This document shows positions 35,359 to 43,282 of a DNA stretch of 64,000 nucleotides, in pieces. A model generated the notes under the pieces. The model was not told the origin of the DNA and ran no database searches. It worked only from the letters and a program-made list of their open reading frames with translations. The stretch lies in contig CAWIHS010000006.1 of assembly GCA_963836005.1 (NCBI GenBank), positions 124,001 through 188,000 on the forward strand, read 5' to 3'. This DNA is from CAWIHS01 sp963836005. Its GTDB lineage: Bacteria; Pseudomonadota; Gammaproteobacteria; GRL18. Position 1 is the first letter of the stretch, and each line of letters starts with the position of its first letter. A program made the translations under genes and the position numbers.

Positions 35359-35574
35359 ATGCCATCTGTAAAGGTAAAAGAAAACGAGCCATTTGACGTT
35401 GCATTACGTCGGTTTAAAAGATCATGTGAAAAAGCGGGTGTATTATCAGAAGTTCGCCGCCGTGAACATTACGAAAAACCCACTGCAGTACGTAAGCGCA
35501 AAGCAGCAGCTGCTGTTAAACGCTGGCAGAAAAAGCAATCTCGCGAGATTGGCCGCCGCAGACGGATGTATTAA
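35359..35574 (+). CDS. rpsU: 30S ribosomal protein S21
   Basis: Small basic ribosomal protein of 71 residues (PSVKVKENEPFDVALRRFKR, then the Lys/Arg-rich tail KKQSREIGRRRRMY). It starts the conserved rpsU-dnaG-rpoD set, here with yqeY inserted, as in many gammaproteobacteria. GAGGAG precedes the ATG. Two hairpins follow before yqeY and may attenuate read-through to the less abundant products. Confidence 0.97.
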   Translation: MPSVKVKENEPFDVALRRFKRSCEKAGVLSEVRRREHYEKPTAVRKRKAAAAVKRWQKKQSREIGRRRRMY

Positions 35575-35621
35575 TTAAATTTTTTCAGTGTACTTAACTG
35601 TACAGTTTAGAATTTACAAAA

Positions 35622-35707
35622 ACCAGGATATTTCTCTAAATCCTGGTAGAAGTCATTAACCTGTTAAAATGTCATTATTTTTCACACATATTATTTCTGT
35701 ATGTGTG
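35622..35707 (+). promoter_or_regulatory. Two hairpins between rpsU and yqeY
   Basis: ACCAGGAT / ATCCTGGT (35622-35647, ten-base loop) and CACACATA / TATGTGTG (35683-35707, nine-base loop). Neither has an immediate long T-run. Likely attenuators or processing sites, by analogy with the internal terminator of the E. coli rpsU-dnaG-rpoD operon. Confidence 0.5.
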
Positions 35708-35728
35708 GGGTTGTTATAAGATATCGTT

Positions 35729-36181
35729 ATGAGCCAGGAAATAAAATCTCGCCTTCAGGATGATATGAAAAATGCCATGCGCGGCAAGGATAAAGATCGC
35801 CTTATAGTGATCCGCTCTGCTATTGCAACCATTAAACAGCGTGAAATTGATGAACAGATAGAACTTGATAATACTCAGGTCTTACAGGTTATCGATAAAC
35901 TGGTTAAACAACGACGGGACTCTATCCAGCAGTTTCGTGATGCCGAACGTCTGGATCTGGCAGAAAAAGAAGAATGGGAAATGACGATCCTGCAGGATTA
36001 TCTTCCCACCGCTTTAACCGAAGATGAGCTTGAACAGCTTGTTAATGAGGCCATCAGTGCCACCAGTGCCCAATCCATGAAAGACATGGGTAAAGTCATG
36101 GCTTATATCAAGCCCAGGGCTCAGGGTAAAGCTGACATGTCTCAGGTTAGTGCTATGATCAAACAGACGCTTAACCGCTAA
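35729..36181 (+). CDS. GatB/YqeY domain protein
   Basis: YqeY-family protein of 150 residues (IKSRLQDDMKNAMRGKDKDRL, then LQDYLPTALTEDELEQLV and the MKDMGKVMAYIKPRAQGKADMS tail). The domain is related to the C-terminal tRNA-binding part of GatB; the free protein may act in tRNA-dependent amidation or tRNA quality control, but its role is untested. Its location between rpsU and dnaG is conserved across many gammaproteobacteria. A mobile repeat lies between it and dnaG here. Confidence 0.9.
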   Translation: MSQEIKSRLQDDMKNAMRGKDKDRLIVIRSAIATIKQREIDEQIELDNTQVLQVIDKLVKQRRDSIQQFRDAERLDLAEKEEWEMTILQDYLPTALTEDELEQLVNEAISATSAQSMKDMGKVMAYIKPRAQGKADMSQVSAMIKQTLNR

Positions 36182-36238
36182 TAGCTTCTCCAACGGCTTT
36201 AAATCTAAATCTTTAACTACAATATTTCTATTGTATTT

Positions 36239-36612
36239 GTAACTACTCAGCGTATTTTAGATTTTCACTAAGTGATTGATATTAGGTGTTTATGGAAGGC
36301 AGATAATTGCTCCTGTATAATCTGCATTCCCTACATGACCACCATGGATGGTGGAAATGCATGCGACAGGCAGGAGCCGAAGTCGTCCCTGTAGGTCAAG
36401 TGGATGTCGCATGGATGCCACATCCAAGCCTACGACATACATGGAAGTATAAGTGCCGTGGGAGGCAGGAAGCCGGGAACGACCATGGATGTATTCACGG
36501 CGTCTTCCGGGCAGGTAATAGCTCCATGCATAACCTGCATTTCCCACATCCATGTGGGTCAATAAATACCTGATATCAAACACGATCTTAGATATGCGCT
36601 GAAATAGTTACT
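36239..36612. repeat. Modular hairpin-rich MITE-like repeat, copy C (longest)
   Basis: Begins GTAACTACTCAGCGTATTTTAGAT, ends ATGCGCTGAAATAGTTAC. The 374-bp interior strings together hairpin modules found separately in the other copies: the AGATAATTG...ATCTGCATT block of copy D, the reverse of copy A's GTATGTCGTAGGCTT block, and the reverse of copy B's GCAGGTAATAG and CCCACATCCATGTGGG palindromes. It is inserted between yqeY and dnaG. Overlapping small ORFs are artefacts. Confidence 0.8.
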
Positions 36613-36646
36613 TGTATTTATCCTTAATATAGCGAATTGCTAGTAT

Positions 36647-38440
36647 ATGGCCGGCCATATTCCCGCAGAATTCATTGATGAAGTGCTTGCCCGCACAGAC
36701 ATTGTCGAGGTCATTGATGCCCGAGTGCCTCTGAAACGATCCGGCAGCAATCATATGGCCTGTTGTCCTTTTCATGGTGAGAAAACGCCATCTTTCAGTG
36801 TCAATCAGTCGAAACAGTTTTATTACTGCTTTGGCTGCGGGGCCAGAGGCAATGCGATTAATTTTTTAATGGATTATGAGCACCAGGGGTTTGTCGAAGC
36901 ACTAGAAGAACTGGCCCAAAGCGCCGGTCTGGAAGTGCCCAGAACAGCTTTTCAGGGAAAAGAGCAGCAACAGCTACCCGATCAGTTTGAACTGATGCGG
37001 CAGGTGGCTAAATATTACCAGCATCAACTTACCCATCATCAACAGGCAGCCAAAGTCAGCGCCTATATCAGCCAGCGTGGGTTGAGCCTGGATGTTGTAG
37101 AACGATTTTCCCTCGGCTATGCACCGCCAGGCTGGGATAATGTACTCAATGTAATAGGTGCAGGAAATAAGGAGAAAATAAATAACCTGGTTGAAACCGG
37201 GATGTTGATCAGAAAAGATGACGGCAATGGTTATTATGACCGCTTTCGAGAGCGGCTGATGTTTCCTATTCGTGATCGCCGCGGTCGAACCATTGGCTTT
37301 GGCGGCCGCATTCTGGGTGATGGAAAACCCAAATATCTCAATTCACCGGAAACCAGTTTATTTCACAAAGGGCAGGAACTCTATGGTCTGTATGAATTAA
37401 AACAGTCTTTGCGTCATATTGATAAAGTACTGGTGGTCGAGGGTTATATGGATGTCGTTTCTCTGGCCCAGTTTGGCGTTAACTATGTGGTTGCGACACT
37501 GGGTACTGCAACGACTTCAATGCATCTGGAAAAATTATTTCGTCTCAGTGATCATGTGATTTTCTGTTTCGATGGTGACCGGGCGGGCAAAGATGCTGCC
37601 TGGCGAGCTATGCAAAACGGTCTTGGAGCCATGAAGGCTGGAAAACAGGCCCGTTTTATGTTTCTTCCAGATGGAGAAGATCCTGATAGCTTGATCCGAT
37701 CTAAAGGTAAAGCAGCGTTTGAGCTGGCGATGAATGAAGCCCTGGAATTCTCGACTTTCTTTTTTCAGACGTTGACAAGGCAGGTCAATATGAATTCTCT
37801 GGATGGCCGTTCAAAATTAATAGAATTGTGTAAACCTTATCTGGAGAAAATTCAACCGGGGGCCTTTCAGACTTTAATGGTTTCGCGTCTGTCAGAACTG
37901 GCTGAACTTGATAGAAATACTTTGCTGCCTTTGCTGGGAATGAAAATACCGCAGGGTACAGTTCAGTCGGACAGTGTTATTAAAGGGCAAATGGGGGGAT
38001 TGCAAAAGAAAAACAGGCTCAAAAATCAGGGACCAGCTCCCGTTAGAAAAGCCATTGCCTATTTGTTGCAATATCCCGAATTGGCTGAAGTGGCTGGTGA
38101 CCCAGGCAGGTTCAGCGGGCTCTCGATGACAGACATTGAACTGTTTGTCCGCGTGCTTGATCTCCTGCAAAATGATCCCCACCTTACAACAGCAAGACTG
38201 CTGGCAAACTGGTCAGATCCAGGGCAGTACAAATATCTCGCTGATCTCGCTGTTGAACCATTATTATTCGATGACACAGCTGCGATCAGCAGTGAATTCG
38301 GCGATATTTTACAGCTACTAAGCCGGCAATATCAACAACAGAGATTTCAGCAATTACAACGTCTGGAGAGGGATCGAGGACTTGACGAAATTGAAAAACG
38401 GGAATATATACAATTACTGAATATACTTAAGAGTAAATAA
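36647..38440 (+). CDS. dnaG: DNA primase
   Basis: Primase for chromosomal replication. The 597 residues carry the zinc finger (C40, H43, C61, C64; CPFHGEKTPSF and CFGCGARGNA), the catalytic TOPRIM core with VVEGYMDVVSLA and FDGDRAGKDAA, and a C-terminal helicase-binding region. Length is normal. Part of the macromolecular-synthesis set, but with a repeat element just ahead of it that separates it from yqeY; the repeat ends 34 bp before the ATG. Confidence 0.97.
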   Translation: MAGHIPAEFIDEVLARTDIVEVIDARVPLKRSGSNHMACCPFHGEKTPSFSVNQSKQFYYCFGCGARGNAINFLMDYEHQGFVEALEELAQSAGLEVPRTAFQGKEQQQLPDQFELMRQVAKYYQHQLTHHQQAAKVSAYISQRGLSLDVVERFSLGYAPPGWDNVLNVIGAGNKEKINNLVETGMLIRKDDGNGYYDRFRERLMFPIRDRRGRTIGFGGRILGDGKPKYLNSPETSLFHKGQELYGLYELKQSLRHIDKVLVVEGYMDVVSLAQFGVNYVVATLGTATTSMHLEKLFRLSDHVIFCFDGDRAGKDAAWRAMQNGLGAMKAGKQARFMFLPDGEDPDSLIRSKGKAAFELAMNEALEFSTFFFQTLTRQVNMNSLDGRSKLIELCKPYLEKIQPGAFQTLMVSRLSELAELDRNTLLPLLGMKIPQGTVQSDSVIKGQMGGLQKKNRLKNQGPAPVRKAIAYLLQYPELAEVAGDPGRFSGLSMTDIELFVRVLDLLQNDPHLTTARLLANWSDPGQYKYLADLAVEPLLFDDTAAISSEFGDILQLLSRQYQQQRFQQLQRLERDRGLDEIEKREYIQLLNILKSK

Positions 38441-38496
38441 CTGAATTTAGCCTTTCTGATGGAGCAGGGCACTGGTTAAATACCAGCAAACTGTGC

Positions 38497-38502
38497 TATA
38501 AT
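38497..38502 (+). promoter_or_regulatory. Extended -10 box ahead of rpoD
   Basis: TGCTATAAT, a TGn-extended -10 hexamer, about 50 bp before the rpoD ATG. Spacing to any -35 box is uncertain (GGTTAA is 17 bp upstream). It would let rpoD be transcribed independently of dnaG. Confidence 0.45.
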
Positions 38503-38550
38503 TGTTCGTTTACTTTCTGATAGACATTTTAACGTAAGTGATAAGATTTT

Positions 38551-40407
38551 ATGGATCAAGAAGCCCAACAATCTAAGATAAAACTACTGATAGCCCGAGG
38601 CAAAGAACAGGGGTACCTGACCTATTCAGAGGTTAATGACCATCTGCCTAATGATATCCTTGAGCCTGAACAAATCGAAGATATTATTGCCATGATCAAT
38701 GATATGGATATCAGGGTTGTTGAAGTAGCCCCGGATGCTGACGATCTGATGGTTGATGGTGCGCCTGCCAGTTCTGCAGACGATGATGAAGTTGAAGAAG
38801 CGGCGGCGGCTCTGGCTTCAATAGACAGTGATTTTGGGCGTACTACTGATCCTGTACGAATGTATATGCGTGAAATGGGTTCTGTTGAGCTGTTAACTCG
38901 TCAGGGTGAAATAAAAATTGCCAAACGTATCGAAGAAGGTGTTAAACAAATGTTTACCGCTTTGGCTTCCTACCCAGCGACCATTAACTTTTTACTGGCA
39001 GAATATGCCAGGTTAGAAACCGGCGAACGTAAGATTTCAGATATCCTGAGCGGCACAGGGTTTGTACTTCAGGATGAAGAAGATGTCGAAGCGCATCTGC
39101 TGGCCAATCCTGCACAGACACCCGCAGATAAAGCAGAGCAGGATGTTGACGATGATGATGATCTGGCAGATGTTGAAGTGGCCGGCCCTGATATGGAGCT
39201 GGTACAGGAGCATTTCGAACTTATCCGTAAGTTGAATGACAAATTATTATGCGCAGAAGAAAAAGATACGTTTGACAGTGATAAGTGCAAAAAACTCAGG
39301 GCTGAAATGGCTGATGCATTTATGAAGCTCAAACGCAATCAAAAGCTTAATGATAGAATGATCAATGAGCTGCGCTTTTTAATTTTAAGGGTCCGCCAGC
39401 ACGAAAAAGTTATATTGAATATCTGTGTCGAAAAAGCCCACATGCCCAGAAAAGAGTTTGTGACTTCTTTTCCGGATAATGAAACTGATATGACCTGGCT
39501 GGACAAGCATATTGAAAAAGGTGAAACCTATTCTGAAGTCCTGCAACAACATGCTGATGAAATCAGAAAGGCTCAGAAAAAACTGGTAGCGATTGAAAAA
39601 GAATGCCATATGAGCATTTCTGGTCTGAAAGATATTAATCGCCAGATGTCAATCGGCGAGGCCAAAGCCCGACGTGCAAAAAAAGAAATGGTTGAAGCTA
39701 ATCTGCGTCTGGTTATCTCCATTGCCAAGAAGTACACCAACCGAGGCTTACAATTCCTTGATCTGATTCAGGAAGGTAATATAGGATTGATGAAGGCGGT
39801 AGATAAATTTGAATACCGCCGCGGCTATAAGTTTTCAACCTATGCCACCTGGTGGATCCGTCAGGCCATAACTCGTTCTATCGCCGATCAGGCACGCACT
39901 ATACGCATTCCAGTGCATATGATTGAGACGATTAATAAGTTGAATCGTATTTCAAGACAATTACTGCAGGAAAAGGGACGTGAAGCGACTCCGGAAGAGT
40001 TGGCCGAAAAAATGGAAATGCCGGAAGATAAAGTCCGTAAGGTCTTGAAAATCGCCAAAGAACCTATTTCCATGGAGACGCCCATTGGTGATGATGAAGA
40101 CTCTCATCTGGGTGATTTCATTGAGGATCAGAATATTAGATCTCCTTCTGAAACAGCCAATAATACCGGCCTGATGAATGCCACCCGAACCATTCTTGAA
40201 GGACTTACCGCCAGAGAAGCAAAAGTGCTGAGAATGCGTTTTGGTATTGATATGAATACTGATCACACATTGGAAGAAGTGGGTAAACAGTTTGATGTGA
40301 CACGTGAACGTATTCGCCAGATCGAAGCCAAGGCATTGCGCAAACTGCGCCATCCGACCCGTTCTGAAATGTTACGCAGTTTCATGGGTGATGAACATCA
40401 CTCATAA
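38551..40407 (+). CDS. rpoD: RNA polymerase sigma factor RpoD (sigma70)
   Basis: Primary sigma factor. The 618 residues contain the N-terminal region 1.1, an acidic non-conserved region (DDDDLADVEVAGPDMELV), the region-2 block RLVISIAKKYTNRGLQFLDLIQEGN and YATWWIRQAITRSI, and region 4 with FDVTRERIRQIEAKALRKLRHPTR. Length is as expected for gammaproteobacteria. It ends the rpsU-yqeY-dnaG-rpoD set and is followed by tRNA-Ile2. Confidence 0.98.
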   Translation: MDQEAQQSKIKLLIARGKEQGYLTYSEVNDHLPNDILEPEQIEDIIAMINDMDIRVVEVAPDADDLMVDGAPASSADDDEVEEAAAALASIDSDFGRTTDPVRMYMREMGSVELLTRQGEIKIAKRIEEGVKQMFTALASYPATINFLLAEYARLETGERKISDILSGTGFVLQDEEDVEAHLLANPAQTPADKAEQDVDDDDDLADVEVAGPDMELVQEHFELIRKLNDKLLCAEEKDTFDSDKCKKLRAEMADAFMKLKRNQKLNDRMINELRFLILRVRQHEKVILNICVEKAHMPRKEFVTSFPDNETDMTWLDKHIEKGETYSEVLQQHADEIRKAQKKLVAIEKECHMSISGLKDINRQMSIGEAKARRAKKEMVEANLRLVISIAKKYTNRGLQFLDLIQEGNIGLMKAVDKFEYRRGYKFSTYATWWIRQAITRSIADQARTIRIPVHMIETINKLNRISRQLLQEKGREATPEELAEKMEMPEDKVRKVLKIAKEPISMETPIGDDEDSHLGDFIEDQNIRSPSETANNTGLMNATRTILEGLTAREAKVLRMRFGIDMNTDHTLEEVGKQFDVTRERIRQIEAKALRKLRHPTRSEMLRSFMGDEHHS

Positions 40408-40500
40408 TTTGTGATGCAAGCCATGTTATGAACTGGTTTTTTATCCAGGAACATTTTATAATAGCGCGTCTCTCGATTCAGTGTTCGAGAAAAAGAATAA

Positions 40501-40577
40501 GGGCCTGTAGCTCAGTTGGTTAGAGCATCCGACTCATAATCGGCAGGTCGAGTGTTCGAGTCACTCCAGGCCCACCA
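40501..40577 (+). tRNA. ileX: tRNA-Ile2 (anticodon CAU, lysidine type)
   Basis: 77 nt including an encoded CCA. Acceptor stem GGGCCTG / CAGGCCC, D loop AGCTCAGTTGGTTAGAGC, anticodon loop CTCATAA, T arm GAGTG-TTCGAGT-CACTC. The CAU anticodon could be Met or Ile2. Pairs C4-G69 and C5-G68 in the acceptor stem are the positions recognised by TilS and are not found in elongator tRNA-Met, so Ile2 is preferred. Adjacency to rpoD also matches ileX in E. coli. Position 27:43 is a T-C mismatch, so the anticodon stem has four regular pairs. Confidence 0.9.
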
Positions 40578-40582
40578 TATAT

Positions 40583-40616
40583 AGCCTTATAATTCAATGA
40601 GTTGTAAGGCTTTTTT
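40583..40616 (+). terminator. Terminator of tRNA-Ile2
   Basis: AGCCTTATAA / TTGTAAGGCT stem (one G-T pair), eight- to nine-base loop, then TTTTTT. Six bases after the CCA end. Confidence 0.8.
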
Positions 40617-40632
40617 ATGCGCCAGACCCATA

Positions 40633-40653
40633 GACTCTTAGTCGGCAGGTCGA
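40633..40653 (+). other. tRNA-like scrap (possible island attachment remnant)
   Basis: GACTCTTAGTCGGCAGGTCGA matches the anticodon-arm to variable region of the adjacent tRNA-Ile2 at all but two of 21 positions, with unrelated sequence around it. Partial tRNA repeats of this sort are left by integration at tRNA genes. Sequence to the right is accessory. Confidence 0.45.
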
Positions 40654-40686
40654 AGATATAACTCAGATGCTCCCACTCTATTAGAT

Positions 40687-40827
40687 CCGTGTTTCGGCAC
40701 CCCTGTTTCAATATTTAAAAAATTTATTCAAATATTGTGGAAATTAAACTGAAATCCTTTTTTTTTTGAATTTATAAAAGGTTCTTTCTGATGATTTTAA
40801 TTCTAAAAATGGGGTGCCGAAACACGG
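40687..40827. mobile_element. MITE-like element with 17-bp perfect terminal repeats
   Basis: Perfect inverted repeats CCGTGTTTCGGCACCCC (40687-40703) and its reverse complement (40811-40827) flank an AT-rich, non-coding 107-bp core. Total 141 bp. No target duplication is obvious. The parent transposon is not recognised. Confidence 0.7.
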
Positions 40828-40925
40828 TTAGATATTTGATTAGACATGAGTTGTCAGGAAGTAGTCACATTTTTTGTCTGAAATATCTTTATTTGACTAA
40901 GGTCTATGGCTGAGATGAGCACTGA

Positions 40926-41125
40926 GCAGCTATTTTCAGATTCTTCCCTGAGGATTATCCAGAGCAAAAGCGGCTATTTTAAAATCGACAAAATATTCAG
41001 TATTCAGAACTCTCAATATGGTCGCTATGTGCCCATAGCTGCCAATCGAGTGATTTTATCCTGAACATTTCCATGGCAAAAAGCAGACATTTTAAAATCA
41101 ACAATTTATTCAGTATTCAGATACC
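40926..41125. repeat. Left copy of a ~110-bp repeat, plus a partial tandem second copy
   Basis: 40926-41034 (CAGCTATTTTCAGATTCTTCCCTG... to ...GGTCGCTATGTGCCC) matches, in reverse complement, 62880-62990 at roughly 85 percent by eye. A second partial copy at 41070-41125 repeats the GGCAAAAAGCAGACATTTTAAAATC...TTCAGTATTCAGA segment. No coding capacity is visible. The stretch 41126-41440 between it and the next gene holds nothing else that I recognise. Confidence 0.65.
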
Positions 41126-41443
41126 CTGGAATACTCCTACACCAAATACAGCCATTCTCTAAAGTTATATTGAGCGTTCGGAGACAATCAGTGGATCTTT
41201 AGCTTAATGTACTGACAGCGAAATGCTTTTGCCTCGATTTAATATATATTCAGATATTGGCAACAACATGTTGCTTCCACGTTCTACAAACCAATATAAA
41301 GCGATAGAAGTGCAAATGCCTGCAACAATGATTCTGTTTATTTTTGTTGCTTACTCCCCAAAGGCTGATCAAATAGAACACCAATACATAGTTTCACCAA
41401 TATAAGGTATGTTGGCACTCCATCCTGTTTCGACAGTCACAGG

Positions 41444-41886
41444 GTGACCAGGGCGTTTCTGGGCTATTCACTGATAAAAAACGAGCAGGCAGAACTTGGT
41501 GTTGGTGCCAGTTTACATTTTCTGGATATTGATGCAAAGCTGGGAGGCCAGGCGACAGTCAACGGCATAGTATTGCCTTACGCATCTGAAGGAGGTGACT
41601 TTCTGGCACCGCTTCCCAATCTTGGTATTTATGGCGGTTATGCGTTTTCATCCAAGTGATACCTGGGGGGGGATATGCCGACTGGTTATCAGTGAATATT
41701 GGTGATTTTAGTGGCGACCTTACCGATTTAGGCGTAAATCTTCAGTACCAGGCCTTTAAAAATCTAGGTATAGGCGCTGGTTACCAGTATTTCAATATTG
41801 ATGTCAGGGCTGATTCTAGCGATTGGAACGGCAAAGTGGACTATACCTACCAGGGTCCTTCAATATTTTTGACGGTTAACTTCTGA
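41444..41886 (+). pseudogene. C-terminal portion of an outer-membrane beta-barrel protein, broken
   Basis: Alternating hydrophobic strands (LGYSLIKNEQAELGVGASL, then NLGIYGGYAFSSK) end at a TGA (41657-41659); the remaining strands (YADWLSVNIGDFSGDL...GPSIFLTVNF, with the terminal Phe of barrel proteins) resume in another frame. The TGA stands where families have Trp (FSSKWYL), and eight G follow it at 41665-41672, so one nonsense and one homopolymer shift are needed. The N-terminal half and signal peptide are absent upstream. Convergent with the AraC-type gene. Confidence 0.7.
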
Positions 41887-41936
41887 CAGGGTTAACTGTC
41901 AGAGTACACATTTTTAACAATGCATGAAAAATAATG

Positions 41937-42860
41937 TCAGTATTTTGCGAGAGTGGCTGATGGTAATTCTCCAAAAGTCTTTTTGTAATCAGTAGCAAAC
42001 TTACCAATGTGTCCAAAACCGTACTCAAGAGCAATTTGAGTTACAGTTGTAGTGTCGTATCTTGAACTGAGAAGTTCAAGATACGCGGAGTTTAAACGAC
42101 TCTTCTTGATGAAAGCCTTTGGACCAATCCCATATTTTTTCTCAAATGCCCGAGATAAAGTTCTAATCGAACTATTAGAAACTTCTGCCAATTGATCGCG
42201 AGTAATCGTATTTCTCAGGTTTTCTCTGATATATTCTTCTGCACGTTTGAGGCGATAGAAACAATCCTGTTTATAATATTTACTCTCATTACCCTGATTT
42301 GAATACAATACCAGGCTTGCCATCAAATCATCTTCAAGTTCTTTTAATGCGATTTCACTGACAGACTCTTCATTATTTAAAGCAGACCATGCTCTGGCTA
42401 CAGATGTAAGAAAGATACCTCCTGTTTGAGTAATTAAGGGGAAATCAGTGTTTATTACTGAAGTCAATTGACTATCTGATTGCAATATTTTGTTTGAATA
42501 ATCATTGATGGGGTCAATAAAAAAATTGGTCACCAGAAAATGACATTTTTTTATTGCAGACATGTTAAATGAGTGGCCTGGTAATCGCATATGGGCTAAA
42601 TGTGAGTCATAAACTCGATTGTTTCCAGAGCTTGTCAAGGTAAAGGGAGCACTTAACGGGATGGTCAAACCGAAAAAATCTTGTTGAGGTTCTTTGATAA
42701 CCCTAAAGGAATTTGCTGAAACAGTGAATAAACCAACATGTTGAAGTTTTTTCATGCGTATTTCAGCATTGAAAGACTTACCTTTAGCTGGTCGTATAGA
42801 AACATTTCCGCCAACAGGTTTTAAATAATCTTCAAATTCTTCAGGGTCATTAAAAAACAT
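41937..42860 (-). CDS. AraC-family transcriptional regulator
   Basis: DNA-binding regulator of 307 residues. The last 100 residues form the AraC HTH domain (EYIRENLRNTITRDQLAEVSN and IALEYGFGHIGKFATDYKKTFG), with an AraC-binding-like/cupin-type N-terminal part. It is transcribed away from the sulfatase pair, and the gap contains strong dyads, so it is probably the local regulator of the sulfatase genes, responding to an unknown ligand. Confidence 0.88.
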   Translation of the reverse strand: MFFNDPEEFEDYLKPVGGNVSIRPAKGKSFNAEIRMKKLQHVGLFTVSANSFRVIKEPQQDFFGLTIPLSAPFTLTSSGNNRVYDSHLAHMRLPGHSFNMSAIKKCHFLVTNFFIDPINDYSNKILQSDSQLTSVINTDFPLITQTGGIFLTSVARAWSALNNEESVSEIALKELEDDLMASLVLYSNQGNESKYYKQDCFYRLKRAEEYIRENLRNTITRDQLAEVSNSSIRTLSRAFEKKYGIGPKAFIKKSRLNSAYLELLSSRYDTTTVTQIALEYGFGHIGKFATDYKKTFGELPSATLAKY

Positions 42861-42908
42861 GAATTATATGTAATATGACTCGGTTATTCAGTTAATAAGT
42901 TCAAATGT

Positions 42909-42947
42909 GTCCCAAAAGGGACTGTATAGTATGTAGTTTTACTATAC
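42909..42947. promoter_or_regulatory. Operator-like dyads between araC-type gene and sulfatase operon
   Basis: GTCCC-AAAA-GGGAC (42909-42922) is followed directly by GTATAGTA-TGTAGTTT-TACTATAC (42924-42947). Both are perfect dyads, lying 50-90 bp ahead of the araC-type ATG and 90-130 bp ahead of the forward relic. They are candidates for the regulator's binding sites. Confidence 0.5.
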
Positions 42948-43035
42948 GATTGCTAATACTTTAACTGACATATTGATTTATATCAATTATAACTGTAACG
43001 GAACCTTTTACTCAAAAGGTATTAAGAATTCAACT

Positions 43036-43270
43036 ATGAAAATAAATAATAACATCAGCATAGCAAGTGAAGTTATTGTTTTTCCAGCTAAGTCCGATCA
43101 ATGAGCAAATGGAAACAGATAAGTACGTTTATTATGGTTGGGCAAAAAAAACAGGCTTAGATCCTATAGTTGCGTCGGAAGCTTCAACACTTCCTCCATC
43201 CCAAACTAAAAAGTCTGCTGGTGTTGCGAAGGGTGGTCTTGCAGGTGCTGCATTAGGCGGGAAAAGATAA
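43036..43270 (+). pseudogene. Glycine-zipper family small protein, frameshifted and truncated
   Basis: From the ATG 43036 the frame reads MKINNNISIASEVIVFPAKSDQ then stops; one base on, a second frame continues EQMETDKYVYYGWAKKTGLDP... to GVAKGGLAGAALGGKR. Together these resemble gammaproteobacterial YMGG/glycine-zipper proteins (P-A-K-x-Q, then Q-x-x-x-D-x-x-x-C-x-x-W-A, then Gly-rich GVAKGA repeats), but the usual cysteine is Val/Tyr here, there is a frame break near 43101, and the glycine-zipper region is cut short. It lies 13 bp before the first sulfatase. Confidence 0.55.
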
Positions 43271-43282
43271 AACAGAATACTA

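Noticed and set aside
36290..36583. Reverse and forward ORFs over the dnaG-upstream repeat
   Set aside because: Same repeat-derived translation as above, with no start context or conservation.
1575..36612. The dispersed hairpin repeats as an integron or CRISPR-related system
   Set aside because: Copies are scattered over 35 kb, vary in length, and have TIR-like ends; no integrase or cas gene.
40501..40577. tRNA called as elongator tRNA-Met
   Set aside because: C4-G69 and C5-G68 and the rpoD neighbourhood favour tRNA-Ile2; Met kept only as the alternative.
40520..40711. Reverse ORF overlapping tRNA-Ile2
   Set aside because: Covers the tRNA and its terminator; the product would be a tRNA shadow.
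40926..41125. Possible CRISPR-like array because of the tandem partial repeat
   Set aside because: Only two units of unequal length, no regular spacers, no cas genes.
41223..41405. 60-codon forward ORF before the barrel relic
   Set aside because: No family, no ribosome site, low-complexity composition; nothing supports it.
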